A DNA stretch of 64,000 bases from Anolis sagrei (lineage: Eukaryota > Chordata > Lepidosauria > Squamata > Anolidae): assembly GCF_037176765.1 (NCBI RefSeq), contig NC_090021.1, positions 151,971,370 to 152,035,369 of the forward strand, given 5' to 3'. The notes beneath the pieces are model-generated. The model was not told where the DNA came from and did no database searches. It saw nothing but the letters and a program-made list of their open reading frames with translations. Of the stretch, positions 31,153-43,689 are shown one piece after another. Position 1 is the stretch's first letter, and every line of letters begins with the position of its first letter. Both the position numbers and the translations under genes were made by a program.

Positions 31153-31785
31153 ATAATATAATATGTAAAGCAAGATTAGATTTGAAGGAAGGCGGCATGA
31201 AAATTGGACAAAAACACCAGCAACTTAAGATATGCAGATAACTTCATCCTACTAACAGAAAACAGCAAATACTTGTTACTATTCTGGGGGAAAAGTACAA
31301 AAACAGGTTTAAAGAACATTCAGAAAACTGCACTTAAGGGAATCATAGAACTTGGAAGGACTGGAAGGACCATTTAGTCCAGCCCATTCCATGCAGGAAT
31401 CACAGCTAAAGCAATGTTAACACATGGCCATTTGTTCAAATGCAGGCAATTTCACCGCCAATTCTTCTTCATTGTATACTATTAAGGAAGAGAGGAGGCA
31501 GGATGCAAGTTAGATTATTTAAAGTCTCTTTACCTCTTCACTAAATAAGAGTACACTTCCAGATGAATTTCACCCTCCTATCCATTCCCCTTGGAGCTAC
31601 ACCACCTGAATTGTTCCCCTTTTCCTTCCTTCCCTGCCAATAAGCTCAAACCAGTGTCTTAGAGAGCTTAAGGATCTGTGCAATGATGGGAGGCTACAGC
31701 AGGATATGCCTACACAGTGTAATGTTCAGTGTCTGTCAAAATCAAGATTTGCTGCCTTTTTAAAGAGGCATCAGAGGTAGGTCTC
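31147..31785 (+). repeat. Copy 1 of a ~640-bp duplicated segment
   Basis: It aligns at high identity by eye, in order, with 40839-41366, 41586-41616 and 42237-42371. It starts with an RTE-like fragment (atttgaaggaaggcggcatg, acttaagatatgcagataac), then a CR1-like part (atttagtccagcccattcca), then unassigned sequence to ggcatcagaggtaggtctc. Confidence 0.75.
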
Positions 31786-31839
31786 CTTTCCAGTTCTGCC
31801 TCCCCATCACACTCAGACGTGGATACAAGGTACAATTGT

Positions 31840-32738
31840 TTTTGATGTTCATTCGTTCAGTCGTTTCCAACTCTTCATGACTTCATGGACCAGTCCACGC
31901 CAGAGCTCCCTGTCGGCCGTCACCACCTCCAGCTTCTTCAAGGTCAACCCAGTCACTTCAAGGATACCATGCATCCATCTTGCCCTTGGTCACCCCCTCT
32001 TCCTTTATCCTTCCATTTTCCCCAGCATCATTGTCTTCTCTAAGCTTTTCTTTCTTCTCATGATGTGGCCAAAGTACTTCATCTTTGCCTCTACTATCCC
32101 TCCCTCCAATTAGCAGTCAGGCTTTATTTCCTGAAGTATGGACTGGTTGGATCTTCTCGCAGTCCAAGGCACTCTCAGAACTTTCCTTCAGCACCACAGT
32201 TCAAAAGCACCTATCTTTCTTCGCTCAGCCTTCCCTATGGTCCAGCTCTCACATCCGTAGGTGACTATGGGGAATACCATTGCTTTGACTATGCGGATCT
32301 TGGTTGCCAGTGTGATGTCTCTACTCTTCACTATTTTATCAAGATTGTCATTGCTCTCCTCCCAAGAAGTAAGTGTCTCTTGATTTCCTGGCTGCAGTCT
32401 GCGTCTGCAGTAGTCTTTGCACCTAGAAATACAAAGTCTGTCACTGCCTCCAAGTTTTCTCCCTCTATTTCCCAGCTGTCAATTATTCTTGTTGTCATAA
32501 TCTTTTTTTTTTTTAATGTTTAGCTGCAACTCAGATTTTGCGCTTCCTTCTTTCACCTTGATTAGAAGGCTCCTCGGCTCCTCCTCGCTCTCGTCCATCA
32601 AGGTGGTATCATCTGCATATCTAAGGTTGTTAATGTTTCTTCCAGCAATTTTCACCCCAGCCTTGCATTCATCAAGCCCCGCAAATCGCATGACGTGTTC
32701 TGCATACAAGTTGAATAGGTTGGGTGAGAGGATACAAC
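31840..32738 (-). mobile_element. BovB LINE, C-terminal part, antisense
   Basis: The minus frame 32709-32479 reads MYAEHVMRFAGLDECKAGVK, IAGRNINNLRYADDTTLMDE, with the YADD catalytic motif of reverse transcriptase; the C-terminal part follows toward 31850. The text matches the BovB/RTE family. It is truncated at both ends and frameshifted; the L2 at 32739 joins its 5' side. Confidence 0.88.
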
Positions 32739-34568
32739 AAGAGGCAATGCTGAAACCGTGGAGGAGATTCTTGGGGCTGTGAGAGCGACCACCTCATCTC
32801 TAGACCCGTGCCCATATTGGCTCATTAAATCAGCCAGGGAGGGGCTGGTTGATTGGTTTGTATTGATTATCAACGCATCGTTGGAGCAAGGGATTTTTCC
32901 ATCTAACTTGAAACAGGCTGTGGTTCGTCCACTCCTCAAAAAGGCTTCCCTTGACTCCACGGTGCTGAGCAACTACAGGCCAATTTCCAACCTCCCTTTT
33001 TTGGGTAAGGTGCTGGAGCGGGTGGTCGCATCCCAGCTCCAGAGCTTCTTAGATGATACCAATTACCTAGATCAGTCACAGTCTGGTTTCAGGCCTGGTC
33101 ATGGCACCGAGACGGCCTTGGTCGCCTTGGTGGATGACCTCCGCAGAGAACTGGACAGGGGGAGTGTGGACATCTCAGCGGCTTTCGATACCATCGACCA
33201 TGGTGTCCTTCTGGGTCGTCTCTCTGGGATGGGCCTCGGAGGCGCGGTTCTATCGTGGCTCCGGTCCTTCCTGGAGGGTCGAACCCAGATGGTGAAGCTG
33301 GGAGACGCCTGCTCGGACCCCTGGCCTCTGACCTGTGGGGTCCCGCAAGGCTCTATTTTGTCGCCCATGCTTTTTAACATCTATATGAAACCGCTGGGAG
33401 AGGTCATCCGGAGTTTTGGAGTTGGGTGCCATCTCTATGCGGATGACACACAACTCTACTACTACTCCTTTCCACCTAATGCCAAGGAGGCCTCCCGGGT
33501 GCTGGACGAGTGCCTGGCCGCTGTGTCGATCTGGATGAGGAAGAACAGGCTGAAAATCAATCCTGACAAGACAGAGGTCCTCCTGGTCGATCGTAAACCG
33601 GATCGGGGTATAGGGTGGCTACCTGTGCTGGACGGGGTTACACTCCCCCTGAAGCCACAGGTCCGCAGTTTGGGTGTCCTCCTGGTGAGGCTCAGGTGTC
33701 GGCGGTATCCGGGAGGGCCTTTGCACAATTGAGACTTGTGCGCCAGCTGCGACCGTACCTCGCGAAGGCTGATCTGGCCGGGGTGGTCCATGCCTTGGTC
33801 ACCTCTAGAATGGATTACTGCAATGCGCTCTACGTGGGGCTGCCCTTGAAGACGGCTCGGAAACTCCAACTGGTCCAGCGGGCAGCAGCCAGGATGCTAA
33901 CTGGGGCTCATTATCAAGAGAGGTCTACCCCTCTGTTTAAGGAGCTCCACTGGCTGCCATTTATTTTCCGAGCCCAATTCAAGGTGCATGTGCTCACCTA
34001 CAAAGCCCTGAACGGTTTGGGACCACCCTACCTGCGTGACCGCATCTCCATCTACGAACCCACACGCTCACTCCGGTCATCTGGGGAGGCCCTGCTCGTG
34101 ATCCCACCCACGTCGCAAGCGCGCTTGGTGGGGACACGAGACAGGGCCTTTTCTGTGGCGGCCCCCCGACTTTGGAATGCCCTTCCAAAAGATCTTCGGC
34201 AGGCCCCTACTTTAGCAGCTTTCAGAAAGAACCTAAAAACTTGGCTGTTCCGATGTGCCTTCTCAGATTAGGAATCCCCCACCCAAGTCCTAGAAGCACT
34301 TTAGTACAATTAACATTACTGCACACCGTACTATTTTTATTCCTATGCTCCTCCTGCCACTCTAGCACTTTTAACCCTGTACCCCATTGCGCTGGCCGGC
34401 CCAGTTTTAAAGTGTCATGATGTATTGTTATTGTCGTTGTTGCTTGCTTAACTTTTGATTTGCTGTGTTTTTTACTGTCGTGTTATGTTTTATTGTATTG
34501 TGTTTTGAGGCTTCGGCCTGTGTAAGCCGCATCGAGTCCTCCGGGAGATGCTAGCGGGGTACAAATAA

Positions 34569-34606
<38 letters not shown>
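32739..34606 (+). mobile_element. L2-type LINE with reverse transcriptase ORF (324 codons)
   Basis: ORF 32758-33732 encodes LLKKASLDSTVLSNYRPISN, GFRPGHGTETALVALVDDLR, DISAAFDTIDHG, CGVPQGSILSPMLFNIYMKP and CHLYADDTQLY. The catalytic YADD is intact, but a small in-frame loss precedes DISAAFD. A frameshift near 33700 moves the C-terminal part to 33615-34271 (LHWLPFIFRAQFKV ... WNALPKDLRQAPTLAAFRKN, LKTWLF). The 3' UTR ends in (AAT)n at 34570-34605. It is 5'-truncated and not autonomous. Confidence 0.9.
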
Positions 34607-34904
34607 CTCCAGATTAAAACCATTGCTTTCCATAGAATCCTATTCTGCCCCAAATTCCATGGGATACAAGAGACTGCTGAGAGTTGGGCAATAAAACAGG
34701 ATGGGAAACTTTTGATGGTTTCCATCCCACCTGTTTTTCAGTTATAAACATGGGAGTAAAGTGTGATAAGAGGTTGGAGCTCTGAACACAATTGCTGGCC
34801 CATGCTCAGACATTTCAGGACATTTCTGCCTCTTTTCAACCTTGGAAGATGTGATGATCTCCATGCCTCTACCTGCTTGAAAAGAGGCTGAGGTGTCCTA
34901 CGAG

Positions 34905-35460
34905 GAGAATAATAATCATCATCATCATCATCTTTATTTATACCCCGCCACCATCTCCCGAATGGGGACTCGGAGCGGCTTACATGAGGCCAAGCCCAGA
35001 CAACAATTACATAAAATAAAACCGAAAATGCAAACAATAAATAACAACAACGTAATTGCATGAAACATATAGAAGCATGGCAATATAAAATTACAATAGG
35101 CAGAATCACAATGACAATGGGCGAGCTACATGTAATGGATAAAAGAAAGACTGATTAAAAACTGGTTAAAAACTCAGGCGAGATAAGAAAGAAACAGATT
35201 ATTTGCGGAGGAGGGCTCATTATAGTGGAGGTTGTGGAATCAAGCTTTCCCACAAGGGCGGTGGGGAATGGGATGTACTCTAATGACAAAAACGTTGAGG
35301 CTGAACACTAGTGTGAGGATGTAAATCTATTCATCAAATGCGCAGTGGAAGAGCCAGGTTTTAAGGTTCTTTTTAAAGGTTTCTAGGGTAGGGGCTGTCT
35401 TAATTTCTCCAGGTAGTGAGTTCCAGAGTCGGGAGTGTGATTTCCAGAGTTCCCACCTTT
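34905..35460 (-). repeat. L2-type LINE 3' end, antisense
   Basis: It begins (ATC)n, tttatttataccccgccacc, ggggactcggagcggcttac and runs to gggtaggggctgtcttaatt ... ttccagagtcggga, the antisense of a LINE coding end (WNSLPGEIKTAPTLETFKK). Confidence 0.7.
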
Positions 35461-35634
35461 CAGGACACTTCAGCCTCTTTTCAGCCATGGACGACTATGT
35501 ATGACAGCCAGAAGTAGTTCAACTCATGTGATGAGCTCAGTGGCTCTCCATGTTTGAATAGAGGCTGAAGTGTCCTACGACTGGGAAATTTCTCAATGTG
35601 ATAAAGTGGCTAAACATTTTTCAGGCTGAAAACA

Positions 35635-36078
35635 ATTGCAAGTGGGAAACCTTTAGGAAGCCTTTAAACAAAAGCTGGGTGGCCATCTGTCAGGGGTACT
35701 TTGATTGTGCTTTTCCTGCCTGGCAGGAAGTTGGACTGGATAACCCCTGTGGTCTATTCCAGCTCTTTGATGCTAAGTCCTGGTTTAGATCACATTTTGT
35801 TAGCTTCTTTATGAGAATGTCATGGGAAATCTTGTCAAAGGCCTCAAGGAAATTGAGATATGGTGCCTCAGCATCACTCCTTTCATCTAACCAAGCTTGT
35901 ATCTCTGCTATCTGACTAGATTTTGAGAAGCCCATTATGACTTTTTGTATGACATTCATTTCTAAGTGATTACGGATAATGTCAGGCTGACTTGGAGGTC
36001 TGTGTTTGACTCCTCTTTCTTCCTCTTTTTGAAGATGGGGACATTTGTCTTCCTCCATTCTGTTGAGACTCTTCCTGT
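35635..36078. repeat. CR1-type LINE fragments
   Basis: The plus-strand 35640-35760 text (tgggtggccatctgtcaggg, aggaagttggactggataac) is the usual CR1 3' coding end. The adjacent 35765-36058, read on minus, encodes VIQKVIMGFSKSSQIAEIQA and LNFLEAFDKISHDILIKKLT, an antisense reverse-transcriptase piece. They are two orientations and probably two events. Confidence 0.55.
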
Positions 36079-36099
36079 TTTCAAGAAATTCCCTAGGGC

Positions 36100-36918
36100 G
36101 GATTTATTTGTTTATTTATATTTATTTATGATATTTCTATCCTGCTTTTCTCAATCAGAAAGGTGGCTCATGGCGTCTTAACAATCAGGCAGCCATTTGA
36201 TGCCTTAACAATATACACTTAAAACCACATTTAAAACACAATTTAAAAGTACATACAGTAAGACCTTTAAAAACATATTAAACCAATTTATAAAACCAAT
36301 ACCTTCACTATTAGCTTCATTGTCCAAAATCATCATCTGAGCAGTTCTAGTATTCAATTTCACATAATTCCGTGTTTGTCTATTGCATTAGATTTCAAAG
36401 GCTTGTTCATATAGTCACATTTCCACTCTTTTTTTGGAAGGTCAGGAGGAAGGGACCAATCTAATATCCCTAGGGAGGGAATTCCACAGCCGAGGGGCCA
36501 CCACTGAGAAGACCCTGTCTCTCGTCCCTGCCAGTCGCACCTACGAAGAAGGCGCGACTGAGAGCAGAGCCTCCCCAGCTGATAAGCTCCTAGGTGGTTC
36601 ATAAAGAGAGATACATTCAGACAGGTAAGCTGATCGGAACCGTTTAGGGCTTTATAGGCTAAAGCCAGCATTTTGGATTGTCTTCATTAGCAAACTGGAA
36701 GCCAGTGGAGCTGGCATAACAGGGGAGTTGTATGCTCCCTGAATGCCGCACCAGTGAGCGATCTGGCTGCCGCCCCTTAGACCCTTTCAAGCTTCCAAAC
36801 AGTCTTTAAAGGCAACCCCACGTTGAGCACGTTGCAGTAGTCTATACGGGATGTAACCAGAATGTGGACTACAATGACCAAGTTTGACTTCTGAAGGTAC
36901 GGGCGCAGCTGGCGCACC
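36100..36918 (-). repeat. L2-type LINE 3' part, antisense
   Basis: The left edge has the 3' UTR (tttatttatgatatttctat, cctgcttttctcaatcagaa). The right part holds antisense coding text (ggagggaattccacagccga, gaagaccctgtctctcgtcc, cgcagctggcgcaccc). A short sense LINE tail follows at 36919-36975. Confidence 0.68.
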
Positions 36919-36979
36919 CTGAGTCCCCTTGGGGGGAGAGAGACAAATATAAATAAAGTTTTATAATATTATTGCCAGT

Positions 36980-37700
36980 GGTTTTGAAATTATTTATGCC
37001 AGTTCTTTTCTTACCCTTGCATATAGTCCATCTGGCTCTGAAGACTTGAATTCATTTATTCCTTTACTGCCTCCTTACATATTCTGCAATGCATTTTCCT
37101 TTCTGCATCATCTGCTCCATCATCCCCAAGTTGAGCACTTTTGATTTTTTGAGAGTAAGCTCAGGCAAAGGTATTGAACAGCTGTCTTTTCTCTGTTCCC
37201 TGTTAACATTTCATCAGCATGCATATACAGCAGCCCTACTATTTCCTTCTTTTGCTACAGACATAACCAAATTAGCTGTTTTTATTGTTTTTCATGTCTT
37301 TAGCAACTCATTCTGTGTTTTAGTTTTTTTATAGAGATACCAAAATCATGAGCCATGCCCCCTAGCTGCTTATTTAGATATTTGTCCTTGTCTTTCTTGT
37401 ACTTCTTGCTCAGTTCTCTCTATTACAGTTGGGGTGGTCTTTCCTGTTAAACTCCCATGTGTCAAATGCTGTCTCCCACTCCCAGATAACTAGGTTTAAA
37501 GCCCTCCTGATCAAGTTTGTGAGACTTTTAATAAAAAATATTCCATCCAAGGTCAGTGAGGTGCCAACCATCCCATGCCAGAAGTCCAGCTTCATTAAAC
37601 CTCACTTACTTGGCCATGTCCTTGAACTGGGAGGAGAAGCAAAATAATAATCCAGGCATCCAGAACCTTCAGCTTCCTGCTCATAGTTTTGAAATCCTGT
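36980..37700 (-). repeat. Old CR1-like LINE segment, antisense (tentative)
   Basis: On the minus strand LTLDGIFFIKSLTNLIRRAL NLVIWEWETAFDTWEFN-type text (37595-37410) resembles the region before the reverse transcriptase in CR1 elements (DGIHLS...). The match is weak. The G tract at 37777-37793 follows. Confidence 0.35.
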
Positions 37701-38190
37701 GTAATAGCCTGAAGTCTACTCCCACATGGACCAAAGGGAAGTGGTAATGGTCTGTGGCCTTTTATCCTTTTTTTTGGGGGGGGGGGGGGGGTGGGTGCTC
37801 TGGTTGCCATCAGCCAAAGTATGAACTTGCTAAGAAACCTGAGTGGGAGAGAAGGGAGGGGCATTCTCTCTTCCCCCCTCTCGACCACTTTAGTGAACAG
37901 CAAGGTAAGTTGACGTTTTACAGCCGGCAACAGCTGCAATACAGCAAATGGGAGGAGTTTGGTACAGTAAGGTGACTGCCCAGTGATGCTGAATCATGGA
38001 CTCCAGGGTAGCACTTCGGTGAGTCCCACATGAGGTCCTAAAGATGCCAGTCAGTAGAATCACCCTTAATTTCCCTCGTGTTTACCATTTCAGGCAATTT
38101 CACTGTCACTCACTAGGTGGCAACACAACATCGCTTTTTAGCACAACTTAATGGTCTTCCCAGTACTTTTTCTAAGAGTTCAGAATCAAT

Positions 38191-39710
38191 GTATTGTCAA
38201 AGGCTTTCATGGCCAGAATCACTGGGTTGTTGTAGGTTTTTTCAGGCTATATGGCCTTGTTCTAGAGGCATTCTCTCCTGACGTTTCGCCTTCATCTATG
38301 GCAAGCATCCTCAGAGGTAGTGAGGTCTGTTGGAACTAGGAAAAGGGGTTTATATATCTGTGGAATGACCAAGGTGGGACAAAGGACTCTTGTCTACTGG
38401 AGCTAGGTGTGAATGTTTCAACTGGCCACCTTGATTAGCATTTGAGTCACCTGAGGGCTGAGAAAAGCGGTATAGAAATAAAGTAAATAAATAAATAAAT
38501 AAATTTGATGGCCTGGCTGTTGTTTGGTGTGGCTTGTTAGTGCCTGGGGCAATCTTTTGTTGAGAGGTGATTAGATGTCCCTGATTGTTTCCTCTCTGTT
38601 GTTTTGCTGTTGTAATTTTAGAGGTTTTTAATACTGGTAGCCAGATTTTGTTCATTTTCATGGTTTCTTCCTTTCTGTTGAAATTGTCCACATGCTTGTG
38701 GATTTCAGTGACTTCTCTGTATAGTCTGACATGGTGGTTGTGAGAGTGGTCCAGCATTTCTGTGTTCTCAAATTATATGCTGTGTCCAGGTTGGTTCATC
38801 AGGTTCTCTGCTATGGCTGACTTTTCTGGTTGAAGTAGCCTGCAGTGCCTTGATTCGTGTTTGGGCAATGCTGCGTTTGGTGGTCCCTATGTAGACTTGT
38901 CCACAGCTGCATGGTATATGGTAGACTCCTGCAGAAGTGAGAGGATCCCTCTTGTCCTTTGCTGAACGTAGCATTTGTTGGATTTTCTTGGTGGGTCTGT
39001 AGATTGTATGTTGTGTTTCCTCATCAGCTTCCCTATGCAGTCAGTGTTTCCCTTGATGTGTGTCAAGAGCACTTTTCCTCTGGGTGGATCTTTGTCTTGA
39101 CTCTCGTGGCTTGTTCTCGGTCTTGCAGCTCTTCTGATTTCTGAGGTGGAGTATCCATTGGCCTGTAGAGCCCAGTTTAGGTGGTTCAGTTCATCTTGAA
39201 AGGGGTGGGGTTCACAGATTCTTTTTGCACGGTCTTCCAAGAACACAGAAATGCTGGACCACTCTAACAACCCCCATGTCAGACTACACAGAGAAGCCAC
39301 TGAAATCCACAAGCATATGGACAATTTCAACAGAAAGGAGGAAACCATGAAAAAGGACAAAATCTGGCTACCAGTATTAAAAAAAACTCTAAAATTACAA
39401 CAGCAAAACAACAGAGAGGAAACAATCAGGGACATCTAATCACCTCTCAACAAAAGATTGCCCCAGGCACTAACAAGCCACACCAAACAACAGCCAGGCC
39501 ATCAAATGCTAATCAAGGTGCCCAGTTGAAACATTCACACCTAGCTCCAGCAGACAAGAGTCCTTTGTCTCACCCTGGTCATTCCACAGATATATAAACC
39601 CTTTTTCCTAGTTCCAACAGACCTCACTACCTCTGAGGATGCCTACCATAGATGCAGGCAAAACGTCAGGAGGGAGTGGCCGTATAGCCCGAAAAATCCT
39701 ACAACAACCT
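38191..39710 (-). mobile_element. Penelope-like element, inverted dimer with GIY-YIG region
   Basis: It is bounded by a 14-bp target duplication agttcagaatcaat (38177-38190 and 39711-39724). From the left it runs antisense: terminal module, 3' region, then the GIY-YIG endonuclease coding part (minus frame with GVYHIPCSCGQVYIGTTKRS). At about 39236 it switches to a sense copy of the 3' half and finishes with the terminal module reversed. A short L2-type tail with (AAAT)n sits at 38444-38502. No reverse-transcriptase domain is left. The coding part is degenerate. Confidence 0.85.
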
Positions 39711-41366
39711 AGTTCAGAATCAATTGTTAATCATAGGCAATTGGAATGAAAAATAGGAAATACACCAGAATTAAAGATTTTAGGAAAATCTGCCTTTGGA
39801 TCAAGAAATGAAGTTGAAGACTGACTAGCTGAATTTTGCAAGGCCTACAGTTGCTTCATTAAAAAAAGTGTTCCTTGGGCAATCCAAGAAGCAGCTGTAT
39901 ACATGGACATCACCTTGACTTGAAAGCAGAATATGGAGGCATTCTCTCTGCAAAGATAAGATCTGGAGCAGATTTTAGCCCAGACAGTAAACTGCTGATT
40001 TCAAAAAATAATTTAAAGCTTTAAAAGGACACTTAATCAATGCTCGTGCCAACATACAACCTGAAGAACACCCCCAAAAGAATTTAAAGAGAATGAAAAA
40101 TAGGCACGGTATGCTCTATTAAGCCTGGTGTACCAGAAACCAGGAGAACTTTGAAGCTGTTCCAGGGACATTGTCAGGAAGGAATGCAGCAGATGCTATC
40201 TGCAACCGAAAAGAAAGAAACCTCAATGGATAACAGGTGAAACACTTCAAGCAACTTAGGAGTCAGGACCCTGAATGTTCAATATTCTGTGCTCAGGAAA
40301 AGGGGAAACTCCTGTGATTTATTCAGAAAAATAGTAGATAGCAGCCCCAACAAAAAGGGAAGAACAAGAGCCAAGAAATCAAAAGGAAATTTGTATTCAA
40401 TTGTCCTGATGTTTAACCTGTACTCAGGGCAAAATTGAGAGAAATTGAATAGTTTCCAGTTGGCAGCAGAGTAAGTCAGAGCTTTCCAAACATTTCATGT
40501 TGGTGACACATTTCTTAGACATGTCTCATTTTGCAACACACATAACTTAGTTTTACTAGCAAACCAGAGATTAAACCATCCCTTTATAAGAGATAGGGGC
40601 ACATACATACATTTTAATAACGAAATGTGTGGAGACACAACATAGCTCATAAAAACTTCTCATTTGTATTAAAAATATATGATTTATTGCTTATTTCACA
40701 CAGACTCAGTATATTTGCATAACACACCTACAGACTGCAGCTAACATACTAATACGTTGCAACACAGAGTTTGGAATGCTCTGGAGTAAAGCATGGCTTC
40801 CTTTTATCACCCTACTTGTTTAACATGTATGCTGAACATATAATATGTAAAGCAAAATTAGATTTGAAGGAAGAAGGCATGAAAATTGGACAAAGAAAGA
40901 CCAGCAACTTAAGATATGCAGATAACTTCATCCTACTAGTAGAAAACAGAAAATACTTGTTATTATTCTGAAAAAAAAAATCAAAAAGTACAAAAACAGA
41001 TTTAAAGAACATTCAGAAAACTGCGCTTCAGAGAATCATAGAACTTGGGGGGACTGGAAGGACCATTTAGTCCAGCCCATTCCATGCAGGAATTACAGCT
41101 AAAGTAATGTTAACAAATGGCCATTTGTTCAAATGCAGACCATTTCACTGCCAAACAATTCTTATCATCAGCAAATTCTTCTTCATTGTATACTATTAAG
41201 GAAGAGAGGAGGCAGGATGCAAGTTAGAAGTCCGTTCATTTATCTCTATCTCTTCACTAAATAGGAGTACACTTCCAGGTGGATTGCACCCTCCTATCCA
41301 TTCCCCTTGGAGTTACACCACCTGAATTGTTCCCTCTTTCCTTCCTTCCCTGCTAATAAGCTCAAA

Positions 41367-41585
41367 TCAAATCAAAACATTTATTTTGGTCATTGACCAG
41401 CACAGGTAATAGTGTCACATTTCCATACAAACCTGGCATGATTGGTACATTAAAAATATAAATAAAAACTACTAAAAACACAATATGGGTGAGGGAGCAG
41501 AAGGGGAAACAGGGTAAAAACATACAATGGCCAGATCCATCACCAAATTGTAGATTCAGGAAAGAAGATTACTGGACACACATAA
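41367..41585 (-). mobile_element. Short LINE 3' end, antisense, 15-bp target duplication
   Basis: The minus-strand 3' end reads aatgaccaaaataaatgttt tgatttga. It is flanked by gctaataagctcaaa (41352-41366 and 41586-41600). Confidence 0.72.
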
Positions 41586-41616
41586 GCTAATAAGCTCAAA
41601 CCAGTGTCTTAGAGAG

Positions 41617-42236
41617 ACTGCTAACCTAAAATGGCTGAGTCAATATAAACGTACCTTTCAAACTACTAACTACCTAAAAATGCAAATACCAAAACATCTC
41701 AGGGAGGTATTCACTTGAGCCAGATTTGATCAGCTCGAGACAATGGTTAGATACAGGAGATTTAACAGCATCCCTTATAATGAACGGAGTTTTATCTGCG
41801 GGGCACCTGAAATTGAGGATATAGCACACATATTATTTGATTGCAAATTGTATCAAAAGGTGAGAGACTTCCACCTTGGTCCATATATCAAACGGACAAT
41901 GTATTGGGAATCTCACATCAGAACAACATATTTTATGTGTGAACAAGACCCAAAATTACATATAAAACAGCTCTGTACTTAAGCAAAACAATACGTCTGA
42001 GAACCACATATTTGGGCTGATTGGGATAAATTGTAGGGGTGATAATGAAATATGATGTATATACTCAGCTTGATAAGTTTATCAGTTTTATCATGTCTTA
42101 TCATATTTATTTACTGTATTGTTATAAGTGTCTTATTTTAACTTACTACGTGGAGTGTGATCAGGTCTTGTCAGGCCTTGTTGTTCTGTTTCTTATTATG
42201 ATATGGTCTAAGGGCTAATCAATAAAATTACTACTA
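41617..42236 (+). mobile_element. LINE 3' end with CCHC-like tail, 15-bp target duplication
   Basis: The frame 41743-41982 reads MVRYRRFNSIPYNERSFICG, APEIEDIAHILFDCKLYQKV: a C-x-C-type/H-x4-C arrangement common at the end of LINE polyproteins. The tail is aatcaataaaattactacta. It is flanked by cagtgtcttagagag (41602-41616 and 42237-42251). Family not assigned. Confidence 0.7.
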
Positions 42237-42794
42237 CAGTGTCTTAGAGAGCTTGAGGATCTGTGCAATGATGGGAGGCTACAGCAGGATATGCCTACAC
42301 AGTATAATGTTCCATTGTCTGTCAAAATCAAGATTTGCTGCCTTTTTAAAGAGGCATCAGAGATAGGTCTCATTAGTTATATAACAAAGGATGCCAATTA
42401 AAGGGTAATGCTTCGGTGGATCATTTTAGCCATTAAAGGTGCAAACTTACAACTACAGAGAAGAAACTCAGAAACATGAGAGCAAGGAACCATTTGAAAT
42501 GAAAAAAACTGACTGGCAGAGTTGATAAGAAATGTCCAGTCTTCACTTGAGGTTCTCCAAATTAATTTGATGTACTGTAGACAAATTTCATTGAGGATGC
42601 TCTGAGAAAAGTCAGCATGTTATTTAGATTAAGATATTTCAGATGATCTGTAAGTGTCAGAACTAGAGGCAACACATGACCTTTTTCTATCTTGGATTAA
42701 TAAATCTGGGCACAAATGTTGGGCACAAACATGAAATGTAAAAGGAAGGAAAGAATCGGAGAAAGAAAGATTATAGTGCCTTCTGCTAAGGTCA

Positions 42795-43685
42795 GAAGAT
42801 TTTTATCTTAGAGAGGAATGACTAAATGGTATCTCAGCCCAGTATTGATTAAAATCTTTATAAATGGCATAGATAAGGATAGAAGGCATGTTTGTCAAAA
42901 ATTGCAGTTAATACTGGAAAAAAAATTTGGGGGGGGGGGGAGGTTTCCAGAGAACAGGAACAAATTCAAAATTATCTTAACAGATTGGAGAGCTGGGCCA
43001 AACTAACCAAATGAATTGCAATAGGGATAAATGTAGAGAACTACAGCTTAGCGGAAAAAATAAAATGTACACATATAGGATGGGAATACTTGACTTGAAA
43101 GCAGTATATGTGAAAAAGATCTAGGAGTTTTAGAAGACCACAAGCTACACATGTTTTCTCATGTCAAAAAAGCCAATAGAATTCTTAGTTGCATCAATAG
43201 TAGTCCAGATCGAGGGAAATAGTAGCACCAATCTATTCTTCTTTGGCCAGACCTTGCCTAGAATATTGTGTCTGGTTCTGGGCACCGCAGTTCAAGAAAG
43301 ATATCAACAAACTGCAATGTGTTCAGAGAAAGATAATCTAAATGATCAGAGAAAACTGATTGATGACATGATAGTTATCTTTAAACATCTGAATGGATGT
43401 CATAGAAGATGGATTGTTTTCTGCTGCTCCAGAGATTTTAATGTGACCCAATGGATCATGTTACAAGAATATTCCATCTGATTATTAGGAAGAACTTTTT
43501 GACTATAAGAGCTGTTTGATAGTAGGATAGATTGCTTCAGAGTGTAGTGGACTCTTCATCTTTGGAGATGTTTAAACAGAGGTTGGATGGGCGTCTTTCA
43601 GAATTAGTTATGCATTTCCTATAAGGCAGCAGTTTGGACTAGATGGCCCTTATGGTTGCTTTCAACTCTATGTTTCTATCTAAGA
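42795..43685 (+). repeat. CR1-type LINE 3' end
   Basis: Decayed coding text (KWYLSPVLIKIFINGIDKD; gccaatagaattcttagttg, ttggccagaccttgcctaga) runs to the typical end tttggactagatggccctta ... caactctatgtttctatc. Confidence 0.7.
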
Positions 43686-43689
43686 TATT

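Larger units (their letters stand above)
40770..42375 (+). repeat. Copy 2 of the duplicated segment, with two LINE insertions
   Basis: It carries more of the RTE-like part than copy 1 (frame 40771-40971: LLSPYLFNMYAEHIICKAKL, SNLRYADNFILLVENRK), then the same CR1-like and unassigned text. It is split by inserts at 41367-41585 and 41617-42236. Confidence 0.75.

Noticed and set aside
32758-33732. 324-codon ORF as a host gene
   Set aside because: It encodes a LINE reverse transcriptase with YADD and a truncated N-terminus; a transposon ORF.
36421-36975. Twin-primed inversion of an L2
   Set aside because: The antisense part has its own 3' end at about 36100, so the short sense tail at 36919-36975 is better explained as a separate element.
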